This document shows positions 36,145 to 44,522 of a stretch of DNA of 64,000 nucleotides, piece by piece (within the stretch, counting starts at the first letter, position 1; each line of letters begins with the position of its first letter). Made by a program: the position numbers and the translations under genes. Source of the stretch: Acidobacteriota bacterium (GTDB taxonomy: Bacteria > Acidobacteriota > Blastocatellia > HR10); contig JAUQQC010000001.1 of assembly GCA_030550025.1 (NCBI GenBank), forward strand, positions 372,001 to 436,000, in the 5' to 3' direction. The notes under the pieces were generated by a model, which worked only from the letters and a program-made list of their open reading frames with translations, had not been told where the DNA came from and searched no databases.

Positions 36145-37992
36145 ATGAGCGCGTGGTGGGAGAGAGCCGCGAATCTGTTGGGTGAACTCCGGTGGGCGCT
36201 CGATGAGTTGCAGCAACGCATCGGTCGCGCGCTCGCCGAGCGCCTCTCGGAAACGGAAACGAAGCGTCTCCTTGGCGCGATCGGGAAGACGCTTGGGCAG
36301 ATTCGCAGCGATGCGCTGGAGAAGCTCGACCGCGCGCTGACCGAGCTTCAATCCCTCGCGCTGGAGAGTCGCTTAGGGCGAGTGGCCGCGCGATTGGCTG
36401 ATCTCTATTTCCGTAGCTCCTCCTCGGAAGGATTTCTGGAGCAAGCGGCCGACCTCCTACTCGCCGAAACGCGATCGGAGCGCATCCTGCTTGTGCTCTA
36501 TCCGGGCGGGTTGCGCATTGGGGGGGAGGTCGGGGTTGATCCCGCGCGTGTCCTTCTAGCGTGCGCGCGGAATTTCCGGTCCGCGGATCTCTCGGACGAA
36601 GAGCACGCGTTCAGCCGAACGCTCCTTTGGCGCGCGCTCTCCTCCGGCGAGGCGCTCCTGGTGCGCGATGCGCTCTCGGAGCCCGCGTATTCGCAGGAGA
36701 CGAGCGTCGTTCAACGCAGCGTGCGTTCGGTGCTCGTCGCCCCATTGGTTATCGAAGGGATCAGCTTTGGGGCGATCTATGTGGAGAACAACTCTATCGC
36801 CGCGCTGTATTCAGAATCCGATCGAGAATTCCTCACTCAAGTCGCCCGGCTCATCGCCGTTTATTTAGAAGCGGGCGATCGGTTGCAAACGGCGCTCGTG
36901 AGATATGGAGAGCGCCTGTCGGAGGCCTCGAGCGAAATTTTGGAAGGATTGGTGGGGACCAATGCGGCCTGGCGAAAGGTCGTGCAAACGGTTCTGCAGG
37001 TGGCCTCATCGTCGGCGACCGTCCTGATCGAGGGAGAATCGGGGACGGGGAAGGAGCTGCTCGCGCGAGCGCTTCATGCCCTGAGTCCGCGAGCCGATGG
37101 ACCATTTGTCGTCGTCAACTGTGCGGCGCTGCCGGAGGCATTGGCTGAATCCGAGTTGTTCGGGCATGAGCGCGGGGCCTTCACCGGAGCGATCGAGCGC
37201 CGTCTGGGGCGTTTCGAGCTAGCGCATCGCGGGACGATCTTCCTGGATGAGATCGGCGAACTGCCGCTCTCGGTGCAGGCGAAGCTGCTGCGCTTTCTGC
37301 AATTTCACGAGTTCGAGCGCTTGGGCGGTGGCCGTCCCATCCGCGTGGATGTGCGCGTCGTCGCGGCCACGAGCCGCCAGCTCGCGCAGATGGTTGCCGA
37401 CGGGAAGTTCCTGGAGGCACTCTACTACCGATTGAACGTCATCCCGCTGCGCTTGCCACCGCTGCGCGAGCGCCCGGAGGACATTCCTCTGCTGGCGCTT
37501 CACTTCTTGAAAAAATACGCTCCGGCGGCCGGGCGCCCGACGCTTCGCTTTCATCCCGAGACCTTGCTCGCGCTCCAAGCGTATCCATTTCCGGGCAACG
37601 TTCGAGAGCTGGAGAACCTCGTGCAACGACTCGTCCTGCTGGCTTCCTCTGAGGAGATTCGAGCCGAAGACTTGCCGGAGCCGTTCCTCAATCGGCGCCG
37701 CGCTCTCGACGTGGAGAAGAATCCCTTCCGCGCCTTCTTGCGCACGACTCCAGTGGATCGAGAAGACTTGGAGCGCCGCCGCCGCGCCATTTTGAAGATC
37801 GCGCAGGCCTACATCGAAGAGCTGGAGGACGCCTTGATCCAACGCGCGCTCGAGCAGGCGGGAGGAAATATCGCCAAAGCGGCTCGTCTCTCGGGCGTAC
37901 ACCGCTCGATCTTCTACCGAAGGAAACGCCGTCTGACCGAGACGCGGGCGCCCTCGCAAGATCCCCAGCGCTCATCCTCAGAGTCCGCGTGA
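36145..37992 (+). CDS. Sigma-54-dependent activator with GAF, AAA+ and Fis domains
   Basis: 615 residues. An N-terminal helical stretch (1-90) is followed by a GAF domain (about 90-245: [41 protein letters not shown]), an AAA+ domain (about 268-500) with Walker A GESGTGKE (297-304), the sigma-54 contact loop GAFTGA (344-349) and Walker B IFLDE (365-369), then a C-terminal Fis-type helix-turn-helix ([20 protein letters not shown]). It binds enhancer DNA and remodels RNA polymerase-sigma-54 in response to a GAF ligand or partner. There is no receiver domain, so control by phosphorelay is unlikely; the adjacent Ser/Thr kinase is a candidate input. The ATG at 36145 has GAGG 13 nt upstream, so translation is perhaps coupled. 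Confidence 0.95.
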   Translation: MSAWWERAANLLGELRWALDELQQRIGRALAERLSETETKRLLGAIGKTLGQIRSDALEKLDRALTELQSLALESRLGRVAARLADLYFRSSSSEGFLEQAADLLLAETRSERILLVLYPGGLRIGGEVGVDPARVLLACARNFRSADLSDEEHAFSRTLLWRALSSGEALLVRDALSEPAYSQETSVVQRSVRSVLVAPLVIEGISFGAIYVENNSIAALYSESDREFLTQVARLIAVYLEAGDRLQTALVRYGERLSEASSEILEGLVGTNAAWRKVVQTVLQVASSSATVLIEGESGTGKELLARALHALSPRADGPFVVVNCAALPEALAESELFGHERGAFTGAIERRLGRFELAHRGTIFLDEIGELPLSVQAKLLRFLQFHEFERLGGGRPIRVDVRVVAATSRQLAQMVADGKFLEALYYRLNVIPLRLPPLRERPEDIPLLALHFLKKYAPAAGRPTLRFHPETLLALQAYPFPGNVRELENLVQRLVLLASSEEIRAEDLPEPFLNRRRALDVEKNPFRAFLRTTPVDREDLERRRRAILKIAQAYIEELEDALIQRALEQAGGNIAKAARLSGVHRSIFYRRKRRLTETRAPSQDPQRSSSESA

Positions 37993-38031
37993 GCTCAAGG
38001 CGCTCGCCGTGCGTCTTTCCAAAACATCCCG

Positions 38032-38060
38032 TTGCCTATCATTGCCGTTCCCCATATAAT
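38032..38060 (+). promoter_or_regulatory. Sigma-70-type promoter of the penicillin-acylase-family gene
   Basis: TTGCCT at 38032-38037, 17 bp spacer, perfect TATAAT at 38055-38060. The 110-nt leader that follows is rich in self-complementary GGGA/TCCC runs (around 38110-38145) but matches no riboswitch I know. Confidence 0.65.
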
Positions 38061-38175
38061 CCTCTAACGGAGGATTGGAGGTGGGTTGTTGGGTGGAAAA
38101 GCGCAAGCTCCCTGTGGGAACGTGGGAAGGTGTCCCCAGAAGGAGCCGCGATCGGGACGTTCCGGAGGAGAGACT

Positions 38176-40695
38176 ATGCGTTGGACGGTTCGATCCTTCG
38201 CTCGGTGGGGGATAAGCATTGTGTGCCTCGGGGCATGGATCGGCAGTCTTGTGCAGGTCCCCGTGGTCGGAGCAGATCGCGCGTTCGCTCAAGAGGCGGT
38301 TGGTTCTACGGCCAAGATCCATCGGGATGAATACGGTCGGCCGAGCATCGAAGCGGAGAGCGAGTACGATCTCTTCGAGGCATACGGTTATGCGGTCGCC
38401 CAAGATCGGCTGTGGCAGCTTGAACTCTTTCGACGGGCAGCGCGCGGGCGCTTGGCCGAGGTTCTCGGCGAGATCGTGACGAGCGTCGAGGTGAAGGGGC
38501 CGATCGCGCTTGTGGAGTTGGACATCGAACAACGCCAGCACGGATACACGGAGCAGGAGTACCAAGCCATGTACGAGGCGATGCCCGAGTTCGCCCAACG
38601 CGCAGTAGCAGCCTATCGCGATGGGATCAATCGGTATCTGTCGGAGGCGCGTGCGGATCCGATCCGGAAGCTCCCCTGGGAGTTTCATGTCCTCGGGTAT
38701 TTCCCGGAGCCGTGGACGGTGACGGATTCGATCGCCATCTGCCGATTGGCCGCGCGGATCTTCGGCGAGCGCGGAGGGCGAGAGTTGCGAAACCTCGTCC
38801 TTTATCAACAGCTCGTGAAGCGTCATGGAGAAGAACTCGGTGGTGAGATCTTCGACGATCTGCGGTGGCGGAACGATCCGGAAGCTCCCGTGACCGTGTC
38901 GCTTGAGGATCAGGAAGCTCGTGCGCAGGCCGCCCATGAAACGGCGGCGCGTGATCGCTCGAGACGGCGAGGTCCTCTCTTTGCCCTCTATCGCTGGCTT
39001 CCGGACTTTCGGGCTTTCCTGGCGGCATACGAGCGATGGCAGAAGCAGCGTCGCGCACTCTTTCGACTCTTGGGGTTGCCGGTCACCTTCGGGAGTTTCG
39101 GATTCGTCATTGATGGGACGAAGTCTCAAACGGGACGCCCGCTCTTGCTCGGCGGGCCACAGATGGGATTCCTCTATCCGGACATCGTGCACGAAGTGCA
39201 TCTGAGAGCCCCAGGTTGGCACGTGACGGGCATGGCGTTCGCTGGAGGACCAGCCGTCTTAATCGGGCATAACGAACGGATCGCTTGGACGACGATGAGC
39301 GGGCCCGGCGATAATGCCGACCTCTACGTCGAGCGGTTAAATCCCACTGATCACGACGAATACCTCTATCAGGGGGCGTATCGGCGTATGGACGTGCGCG
39401 AGGAGGTCATCGCCATTCGGACATCTCCGCTGGGTTTCCCGCTGCGCGCGATGAAAGCGAGGAAGATTCTCGTGAAGCGAACCGTTCATGGACCTGTGCT
39501 CTTCGTGGATCAGGCGAACCATGTCGCCATCACCCTCAAACGGGCTCATTGGATGAGGGAGACGGAGACGTGGGTGGGATTTTTGGAGATCAATCGAGCG
39601 CGGAATATGGCGGATTTCGCGCGAGCCGTCTATCGAATTCCGACGTCGCATCATTTCCTCTATGCCGATGTCGAAGGGAACATCGCCTATTGGCTCGCGG
39701 GGTGGGTACCTATTCGCCCGGCCGGATATGACCCTCGCCTTCCGCTGCCGGGAACAGGAGAGGCAGAGTGGGAGACGAACGTCCGTCCGTTGCCCCACGT
39801 GCGAAATCCGCAGCGCGGTTGGCTTGCGAATTGGAACAACAAGCCGACGGTGGATTTCGAGAATCCGGACGATGTGCTCTTCGGAAAGCAGCATCGCGTG
39901 CTCCGACTTATGAACGTGCTGGCCGAGCCCGCGCAACTCCTTCGGCGGAAGCGAGAGGGCTGGGCGGGATCTCGACTCGGGATCGAAGACCTTCTGCGCA
40001 TCGAAGAGGATATCGCACGCTTCGACGACGTGGGACCGAAGGGGGCATTTCTGAGGGACTATCTCCTGCAGGTCATCGAGGAGATGGGGCCGAACGATCC
40101 GCAGTTGCGCCTCGTGGCGCAGCTTCTGCAGAATTGGGATGGCGCTCTTTATGCCGATACGATCTCCTCGCTCACTGTGGAACCCGCAAATGTCCTCTTC
40201 GATACTCTCTTGCGACGCCTCATTTGGAACACGTTCGCCGACGAACTGGGGAGCGATCTCCTCTCGGAGGTCAACATCAATACGGTGCTCCATGTCCTAG
40301 AGGGGGAGCGTTCCGGCGTCCCCGTGACACCCGATTACTTCAACGGCGTGGATCGGCGTCAGGTCATTGCGGCGAGTATTCGCGAAGCTGTGGACGAGCT
40401 GATGCGCACTTATGGCCCGATGTGGGCGATGCCTTTGGTCCCGCGCGAGATGATCCATTTCCGGCATCTCTTCGGATTCCGCGTGGGGCCATCGGTCCTC
40501 ATGGCGAACCGGGCGACGTACACGCAGATTGTAGAGTTGACCGATCCCCCGCGGGGGTGGAATCGCCTGCCATCCGGGCAAAGCGCGTTCCTTCGACCGA
40601 ATCGCTTCTTCCGATGGCTCCCGGTCCTTGAACCGACGCTTTACAATCAGCGCGTGCTCTTTCACGAGTTCGGCGTGAAGCCGATGCCGTTCTGA
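38176..40695 (+). CDS. Penicillin acylase-family (Ntn) amidohydrolase, exported
   Basis: About 839 residues. A signal peptide (ARWGISIVCLGAWIGSLVQV) precedes the alpha-chain region (KIHRDEYGRPSIEAESEYDLFEAYGYAVAQDRLWQLELFRR). The predicted beta-chain begins at S307 in FGSFGFVIDGTKSQTGRPLL, the usual Gly-Ser autocleavage site and Ntn nucleophile of the family, followed by LLGGPQMGF and HVTGMAFAGGPAVLIGHNERIAW. Members hydrolyse amide-linked acyl groups (penicillins, acyl-homoserine lactones, N-acyl amino acids) in the periplasm. The substrate is not predictable. The ATG at 38176 follows GGAGGAG. It has its own promoter and so may be independent of the upstream kinase-activator unit, although it lies just 183 bp after it. 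Confidence 0.9.
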   Translation: MRWTVRSFARWGISIVCLGAWIGSLVQVPVVGADRAFAQEAVGSTAKIHRDEYGRPSIEAESEYDLFEAYGYAVAQDRLWQLELFRRAARGRLAEVLGEIVTSVEVKGPIALVELDIEQRQHGYTEQEYQAMYEAMPEFAQRAVAAYRDGINRYLSEARADPIRKLPWEFHVLGYFPEPWTVTDSIAICRLAARIFGERGGRELRNLVLYQQLVKRHGEELGGEIFDDLRWRNDPEAPVTVSLEDQEARAQAAHETAARDRSRRRGPLFALYRWLPDFRAFLAAYERWQKQRRALFRLLGLPVTFGSFGFVIDGTKSQTGRPLLLGGPQMGFLYPDIVHEVHLRAPGWHVTGMAFAGGPAVLIGHNERIAWTTMSGPGDNADLYVERLNPTDHDEYLYQGAYRRMDVREEVIAIRTSPLGFPLRAMKARKILVKRTVHGPVLFVDQANHVAITLKRAHWMRETETWVGFLEINRARNMADFARAVYRIPTSHHFLYADVEGNIAYWLAGWVPIRPAGYDPRLPLPGTGEAEWETNVRPLPHVRNPQRGWLANWNNKPTVDFENPDDVLFGKQHRVLRLMNVLAEPAQLLRRKREGWAGSRLGIEDLLRIEEDIARFDDVGPKGAFLRDYLLQVIEEMGPNDPQLRLVAQLLQNWDGALYADTISSLTVEPANVLFDTLLRRLIWNTFADELGSDLLSEVNINTVLHVLEGERSGVPVTPDYFNGVDRRQVIAASIREAVDELMRTYGPMWAMPLVPREMIHFRHLFGFRVGPSVLMANRATYTQIVELTDPPRGWNRLPSGQSAFLRPNRFFRWLPVLEPTLYNQRVLFHEFGVKPMPF

Positions 40696-40770
40696 GGGCT
40701 TCGTGATGTGGAACCCGCTCTCGGCCGCAGAGCGCTCGCTCGGGGGGGCGAGCCTGGCGAGGAAAAAGGC

Positions 40771-40799
40771 TTGACGAAGCGACGAAGACATGCTACTTC
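40771..40799 (+). promoter_or_regulatory. Putative promoter of the dap-mur leader RNA
   Basis: TTGACG at 40771-40776, 17 bp spacer ending in TGC, then TACTTC at 40794-40799. The -10 is weak but an extended TGn precedes it. Initiation would fall near 40806. Confidence 0.4.
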
Positions 40800-40805
40800 T
40801 CATCC

Positions 40806-41028
40806 CGTCGTGAGAGTAACAGGACGGAACAAGCGATGGGCGATTGGCGAGCGCTCAGTGGCGCTTGAGAGAGGAACTGCCTGGCGGTGTTGGTCTCCCG
40901 AAGAAAGCGCGATCAAGCGGGTCAAGCGCATGGGGCCCGATCCTCCGTGGCCTGAGGAGCTGAGATAGCTCTCTGCAGGCCGACGCAGGATCGGGCCCCT
41001 CGGAACCCTCGGTTTCGAGGGGTTTTTT
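40806..41028 (+). ncRNA. Structured leader RNA upstream of the dap-mur operon, class unknown
   Basis: This is the only content of the 361-bp gap before dapB. About 220 nt contain several stems: CCGTC/GACGG (about 40805-40830), AGCGC/GCGCT (about 40853-40868), and a large hairpin in which GGGGCCCGATCCT (40932-40944) pairs perfectly over 13 bp with AGGATCGGGCCCC (40987-40999). Inside it GGCCTG/CAGGCC (40949-40954, 40976-40981) and GAGCT/AGCTC pair further. An intrinsic terminator follows at once, 28 bp before dapB. This is either an attenuator or riboswitch for the operon or a free small RNA. I found neither the lysine-riboswitch core nor a T-box consensus. Start position is approximate. Confidence 0.55.
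41006..41028 (+). terminator. Intrinsic terminator between leader RNA and dapB
   Basis: CCCTCG (41006-41011) pairs with CGAGGG (41016-41021) around GTTT, followed by a run of six T (41023-41028) and ATTTT. An alternative 5' arm CCCCTCG (40996-41002) overlaps the preceding long stem, so the two structures could compete, as in attenuation. Confidence 0.75.
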
Positions 41029-41056
41029 ATTTTCGGCGAATTTGAGGGAGCGACCG

Positions 41057-41809
41057 ATGCGCATTGCATTAATCGGATATGGTCAGATGGGGCGAGAGGT
41101 GGAGCGGGCCGCTCTCGAGGCCGGCATCGAGGTCGGTCCCATCTTCACCTCGCACACGAACCCTGAGGGACGAGGCTTGACCGAGGAGGCCTTGCGCGGA
41201 GTGGATGTCTGCGTGGATTTCTCAACGCCGCAGGCCGTCCTAGCCAATATTCAACGGGTTGCCGAAGCGCGCCGGCCAATGGTCGTCGGCACGACGGGGT
41301 GGTACGATCGGTTGGACGAAGTGCGACCCGTGATCGAACGCGCGGAGATCGGGTTTGTCTACGGGCCGAATTTCTGCGTGGGGATCAACCTGCTCTTTCG
41401 CCTGGTGGCCTATGGCGCGCGTCTCTTCCGGCACCTGCCGGATTTCGATCCTTATGTCGTCGAGTGGCATCATCGGCGAAAGGCCGATCATCCGAGTGGC
41501 ACGGCGCTGCAGCTGGGGAAGATCTTGCTCGAGCAGTTGGGACGGAAGACGCATTTGGTCACGCGGCTGGAGGGGCGCATTCCTCAGGAGGGGATCAATG
41601 TCGCCTCGATCCGCGCCGGATCGCACCCGGGGAGGCATCTGGTGGGATTCGATGCGCCGTTTGAGACTCTGGAGATCACGCACGTCGTTCGCCATCGGCG
41701 GGCGTTCGCCGTGGGAGCGCTCTGGGCTGCTCGGTTCGCGAAAGACCATCGGGGGATTTTCTCCTTCGAGGAGATCATCGATCGTTTTCTTCAAGGAGGG
41801 GACGTATGA
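41057..41809 (+). CDS. dapB: 4-hydroxy-tetrahydrodipicolinate reductase
   Basis: 250 residues. DapB reduces the DapA product with NAD(P)H in the DAP/lysine pathway. Seen are the Rossmann motif GYGQMGREV near the N-terminus, FSTPQAVLANI, VGTTGW, and the active-site block EWHHRRKADHPSGTA with the catalytic His-His and Lys. The ATG at 41057 follows GAGGGAG by a few bases. Its stop overlaps the dapA start as ATGA (41806-41809). First gene of dapB-dapA-dapD-murB-murA. Confidence 0.96.
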   Translation: MRIALIGYGQMGREVERAALEAGIEVGPIFTSHTNPEGRGLTEEALRGVDVCVDFSTPQAVLANIQRVAEARRPMVVGTTGWYDRLDEVRPVIERAEIGFVYGPNFCVGINLLFRLVAYGARLFRHLPDFDPYVVEWHHRRKADHPSGTALQLGKILLEQLGRKTHLVTRLEGRIPQEGINVASIRAGSHPGRHLVGFDAPFETLEITHVVRHRRAFAVGALWAARFAKDHRGIFSFEEIIDRFLQGGDV

Positions 41810-42735
41810 ACGGAACGAGCCGATTTCGAGGCTGCTTTGTCGCTTTGGTTACCCCGTTTCAACGCGATGGGCAGGTGGACTACGAACGGCTGGATGCCCT
41901 TGTGGACTTTCAGCTCGACGCGGGGACGGATGGGATCGTTCCTTGCGGGACGACGGGCGAGAGCGCCACACTCCATCCGGAGGAGCAGCACAAGATCATT
42001 CGCCGCGTCGTCGAGCGCGTTCGAGGGCGCGTGCCGGTGATCGCTGGGGCGGGAACGAATTCGACTGAGGAGGCCATTGCTCTGGCGCGCGCGGCGGAGC
42101 AAGCGGGCGCCGATGCGATCCTCTCGGTCACTCCTTACTACAATCGGCCGACACAGGAGGGGGTGTATCGGCATTTTCGAGCGATTGCGGAAGCGGTGCG
42201 CCTTCCTGTGATCCTCTACAATGTGCCGAGTCGAACCGGATGCCACCTAGAGGTGGGGACAGTCCTCCGTCTGGCCGAGGTCCCGAACATCATCGGCATC
42301 AAGGAGGCATCGGGGAATCTGGAGCAAATCATGGAACTGCTGCGCGCGCGTCCGTCGGGATTCCTCGTCCTCTCCGGGGATGATGTGTGGACGCTTCCGA
42401 TTCTCGCGCTCGGTGGGGATGGAGTGATCTCGGTCGCCGCCAATGAAGCGCCGGCCGAAATGCGGGAGCTGGTGGCGGCGGCACTGGCCGGAGACTTTGA
42501 CCGTGCGCGCGCCGCACACTATCGGCTGCTGCCGCTCATGCGTGGGAATTTCTTCGAGACGAATCCGATCCCCGTCAAAGCGGCCTTGGCTATGATGGGG
42601 CTGATCGAGGAGAATTATCGTTTGCCGCTCGTCCCGCCTCGTGCGGAGACGCGCGAGCGGCTGCGAGCAATCTTGGCCGATCTCCACTTGCTTCCGGCGG
42701 GAGCGGGCCATGGACCTGTCGCAACTCAGGGCTGA
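41806..42735 (+). CDS. dapA: 4-hydroxy-tetrahydrodipicolinate synthase
   Basis: 309 residues, TIM barrel. Condenses pyruvate with aspartate semialdehyde. The Schiff-base lysine is K166 (GIKEASGN), the catalytic tyrosine Y138 (ILYNVPSRTG), and the threonine region PCGTTGES (47-53) is intact. It is translationally coupled to dapB (ATGA) and overlaps dapD by 26 bp. The C-terminus is slightly extended (LLPAGAGHGPVATQG), encoded within the dapD overlap. Lysine feedback cannot be judged from this alone. Confidence 0.96.
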   Translation: MNGTSRFRGCFVALVTPFQRDGQVDYERLDALVDFQLDAGTDGIVPCGTTGESATLHPEEQHKIIRRVVERVRGRVPVIAGAGTNSTEEAIALARAAEQAGADAILSVTPYYNRPTQEGVYRHFRAIAEAVRLPVILYNVPSRTGCHLEVGTVLRLAEVPNIIGIKEASGNLEQIMELLRARPSGFLVLSGDDVWTLPILALGGDGVISVAANEAPAEMRELVAAALAGDFDRARAAHYRLLPLMRGNFFETNPIPVKAALAMMGLIEENYRLPLVPPRAETRERLRAILADLHLLPAGAGHGPVATQG

Positions 42736-43558
42736 GATCGAGCGACTCTTCGAAGCGCCTCTTGAAGAGGCGCGGGAGCGCGGCCGCCCGATCTTCGAGG
42801 AATTCAAGCGGCAGCTCAACCAGGGGCGCCTTCGAGCAGCCGAGCCTCGTGAAGGGCACTGGATCGTGAACGCGTGGGTGAAGAAGGGCATTCTGCTCGG
42901 ATTTCGAATCGGCGCGCTCGTCGATTATTCGATCAATGAGCAGTTCCGGTTCTCGGACAAGGACACGTATCCGCTGAAAGCTCTCGAAGGGGTGCGTCAG
43001 GGCATCCGCGTCGTGCCCGGAGGCACGGCGATCCGCGATGGAGCGTATATTGCGCCGGGGGTCATCGTCATGCCCCCCTCATACATCAACGTCGGCGCGT
43101 ATGTGGACGAAGGCACGATGGTGGATTCCCATGTCCTGATTGGGTCGTGCGCGCAGATCGGCAAGCGGGTGCATGTGAGCGCGGGAGCCCAAATCGGCGG
43201 CGTGCTTGAGCCTCCCGGAGCCTGGCCGGTCATCCTCGAGGATGAGGTATTGGTAGGCGGTCAGTGCGGCGTCTTCGAGGGGACAATCGTCAAGCGACGC
43301 GCCGTCTTAGGCGCCGGCGTCATCCTGACCAGCTCGACGCCGGTGTACGATCTCGTGCACGGGCGCATTTATCGCGGGGGGCATGGGGTGCCGCTGGTGA
43401 TCCCGGAAGGAGCGGTCGTCGTTCCGGGGGCGCGACCGGCTCCTGGTGAGTTCGCGCGCGCGCATGGACTCGCAATCACGACGCCCGTGATCGTGAAATA
43501 CCGCGATGAGCGGACGGATTGGCGCACAGCGTTGGAAGAGGTCCTGCGCATGAGTTGA
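42710..43558 (+). CDS. dapD: Tetrahydrodipicolinate N-succinyltransferase
   Basis: 282 residues, left-handed beta-helix acyltransferase. Transfers succinyl from CoA to tetrahydrodipicolinate, so this organism probably uses the succinylase branch of DAP synthesis; dapC, dapE and dapF are not in the window. Seen are LDLYS-like KGILLGFRIG, NEQFRFSDKDTYPLK, the hexapeptide-repeat region (IAPGVIVMPPSYINVGAYVDEGTMVDSH and following) and GGVLEPPGAWPVILED. The start at 42710 lies inside the 3' end of dapA, after GGGAGCGGG. Confidence 0.93.
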   Translation: MDLSQLRAEIERLFEAPLEEARERGRPIFEEFKRQLNQGRLRAAEPREGHWIVNAWVKKGILLGFRIGALVDYSINEQFRFSDKDTYPLKALEGVRQGIRVVPGGTAIRDGAYIAPGVIVMPPSYINVGAYVDEGTMVDSHVLIGSCAQIGKRVHVSAGAQIGGVLEPPGAWPVILEDEVLVGGQCGVFEGTIVKRRAVLGAGVILTSSTPVYDLVHGRIYRGGHGVPLVIPEGAVVVPGARPAPGEFARAHGLAITTPVIVKYRDERTDWRTALEEVLRMS

Positions 43559-43586
43559 ATCACTGCTTCCGTCGGCCGAGGAGGGA

Positions 43587-44522
43587 ATGGCGCGAGAAGG
43601 CGACATCGCGTGCGCCGCAATGGGCGAATTCGCGCGCGCTTTTGAGGCGCGGTTGGGATCGGGGCGGCTTCGGTATCAAGAGCCATTAGCTCCGTATGTG
43701 AATTGGCGCGTGGGGGGGCCAGCTGAGTGGTTCTTCATCGCCCGCACGCGCGCAGACCTGATCGCCGCCGTGCGCACAGCGCGCGAAGCTGCTCTGTCGG
43801 TGACGATCCTCGGGTATGGAGCCAACGTCCTCGTCTCCGATGCCGGAGTCGCTGGGCTTGTCATCCTGAATCGCGCCGAGGGCATGGAGGTCCGAGGAGA
43901 AGAGATCTGGGCCGAATCGGGCATGAACCTCGTGGCGTTGGCGCGTCGCGCCAGTGAGGCCGAGATCGGCGGCTTCGAGTTCCTCGTCGGCATCCCGGGG
44001 ACGCTTGGGGGCGCAATCGTCGGAAACGCTGGGACGCGGGAGGAATGGATCGGCGAGCGCGTGCTCGAAGTGGAGGCGTTGGATGAACAGAACGAAGTGG
44101 TCGTCTTGTCCCGAGCGCAACTCGACTTCGGGTATCGCTGGAGCCGATTTCAACGGACGAACGAGGTGGTCTTGGCGGCTCGGCTGAAGGGGTACCGTGC
44201 GCCGCGCGCGAACATCGAGGCGAGGATGCGGCAAATGCTTGAAGCGAGAAAGCAGCAACCTTCGGGGCCGAGTGCGGGCTCCGTCTTCAAAAACCCTCCG
44301 GGAGACTATGCAGGCCGGCTCATCGAGGCGTGCGGCTTGAAGGGGTATCGTCTCGGTGGGGCGATGATCTCCGAGCGGCATGCCAACTTCATCCTCAACA
44401 CGGGGGGGGCGACTGCGCGCGACATTCACATGTTGATTCAATTGGCGAAGATGGCTGTACGCGAACGATTCGGCATTCTCCTGGAAGAGGAGATTCGCTA
44501 TATAGGCGTATGGGACTCGTGA
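43587..44522 (+). CDS. murB: UDP-N-acetylenolpyruvoylglucosamine reductase
   Basis: 311 residues. MurB reduces UDP-GlcNAc-enolpyruvate to UDP-MurNAc with NADPH and FAD. The FAD domain has NWRVGGPAEWF, LGYGANVLVSD and GIPGTLGGAIVGNAG; the catalytic serine is in PSAGSVFKNPPGDYAG and the proton-donor glutamate region near EEEIRYIG at the C-terminus. AGGAGG lies very close to the ATG at 43587. It follows dapD by 28 bp and overlaps murA by 13 bp. Length fits the shorter MurB type that lacks the E. coli C-terminal insert. Confidence 0.94.
   Translation: MAREGDIACAAMGEFARAFEARLGSGRLRYQEPLAPYVNWRVGGPAEWFFIARTRADLIAAVRTAREAALSVTILGYGANVLVSDAGVAGLVILNRAEGMEVRGEEIWAESGMNLVALARRASEAEIGGFEFLVGIPGTLGGAIVGNAGTREEWIGERVLEVEALDEQNEVVVLSRAQLDFGYRWSRFQRTNEVVLAARLKGYRAPRANIEARMRQMLEARKQQPSGPSAGSVFKNPPGDYAGRLIEACGLKGYRLGGAMISERHANFILNTGGATARDIHMLIQLAKMAVRERFGILLEEEIRYIGVWDS

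Noticed and set aside
38061..38175. Cobalamin-type riboswitch in the acylase leader
   Set aside because: Superficial GGGAAGG similarity only; the B12 box and surrounding stems are absent.
40806..41028. Lysine riboswitch or T-box leader before dapB
   Set aside because: The lysine riboswitch core and the T-box AGGGTGG-ACC element are both missing; kept as an unclassified structured leader.
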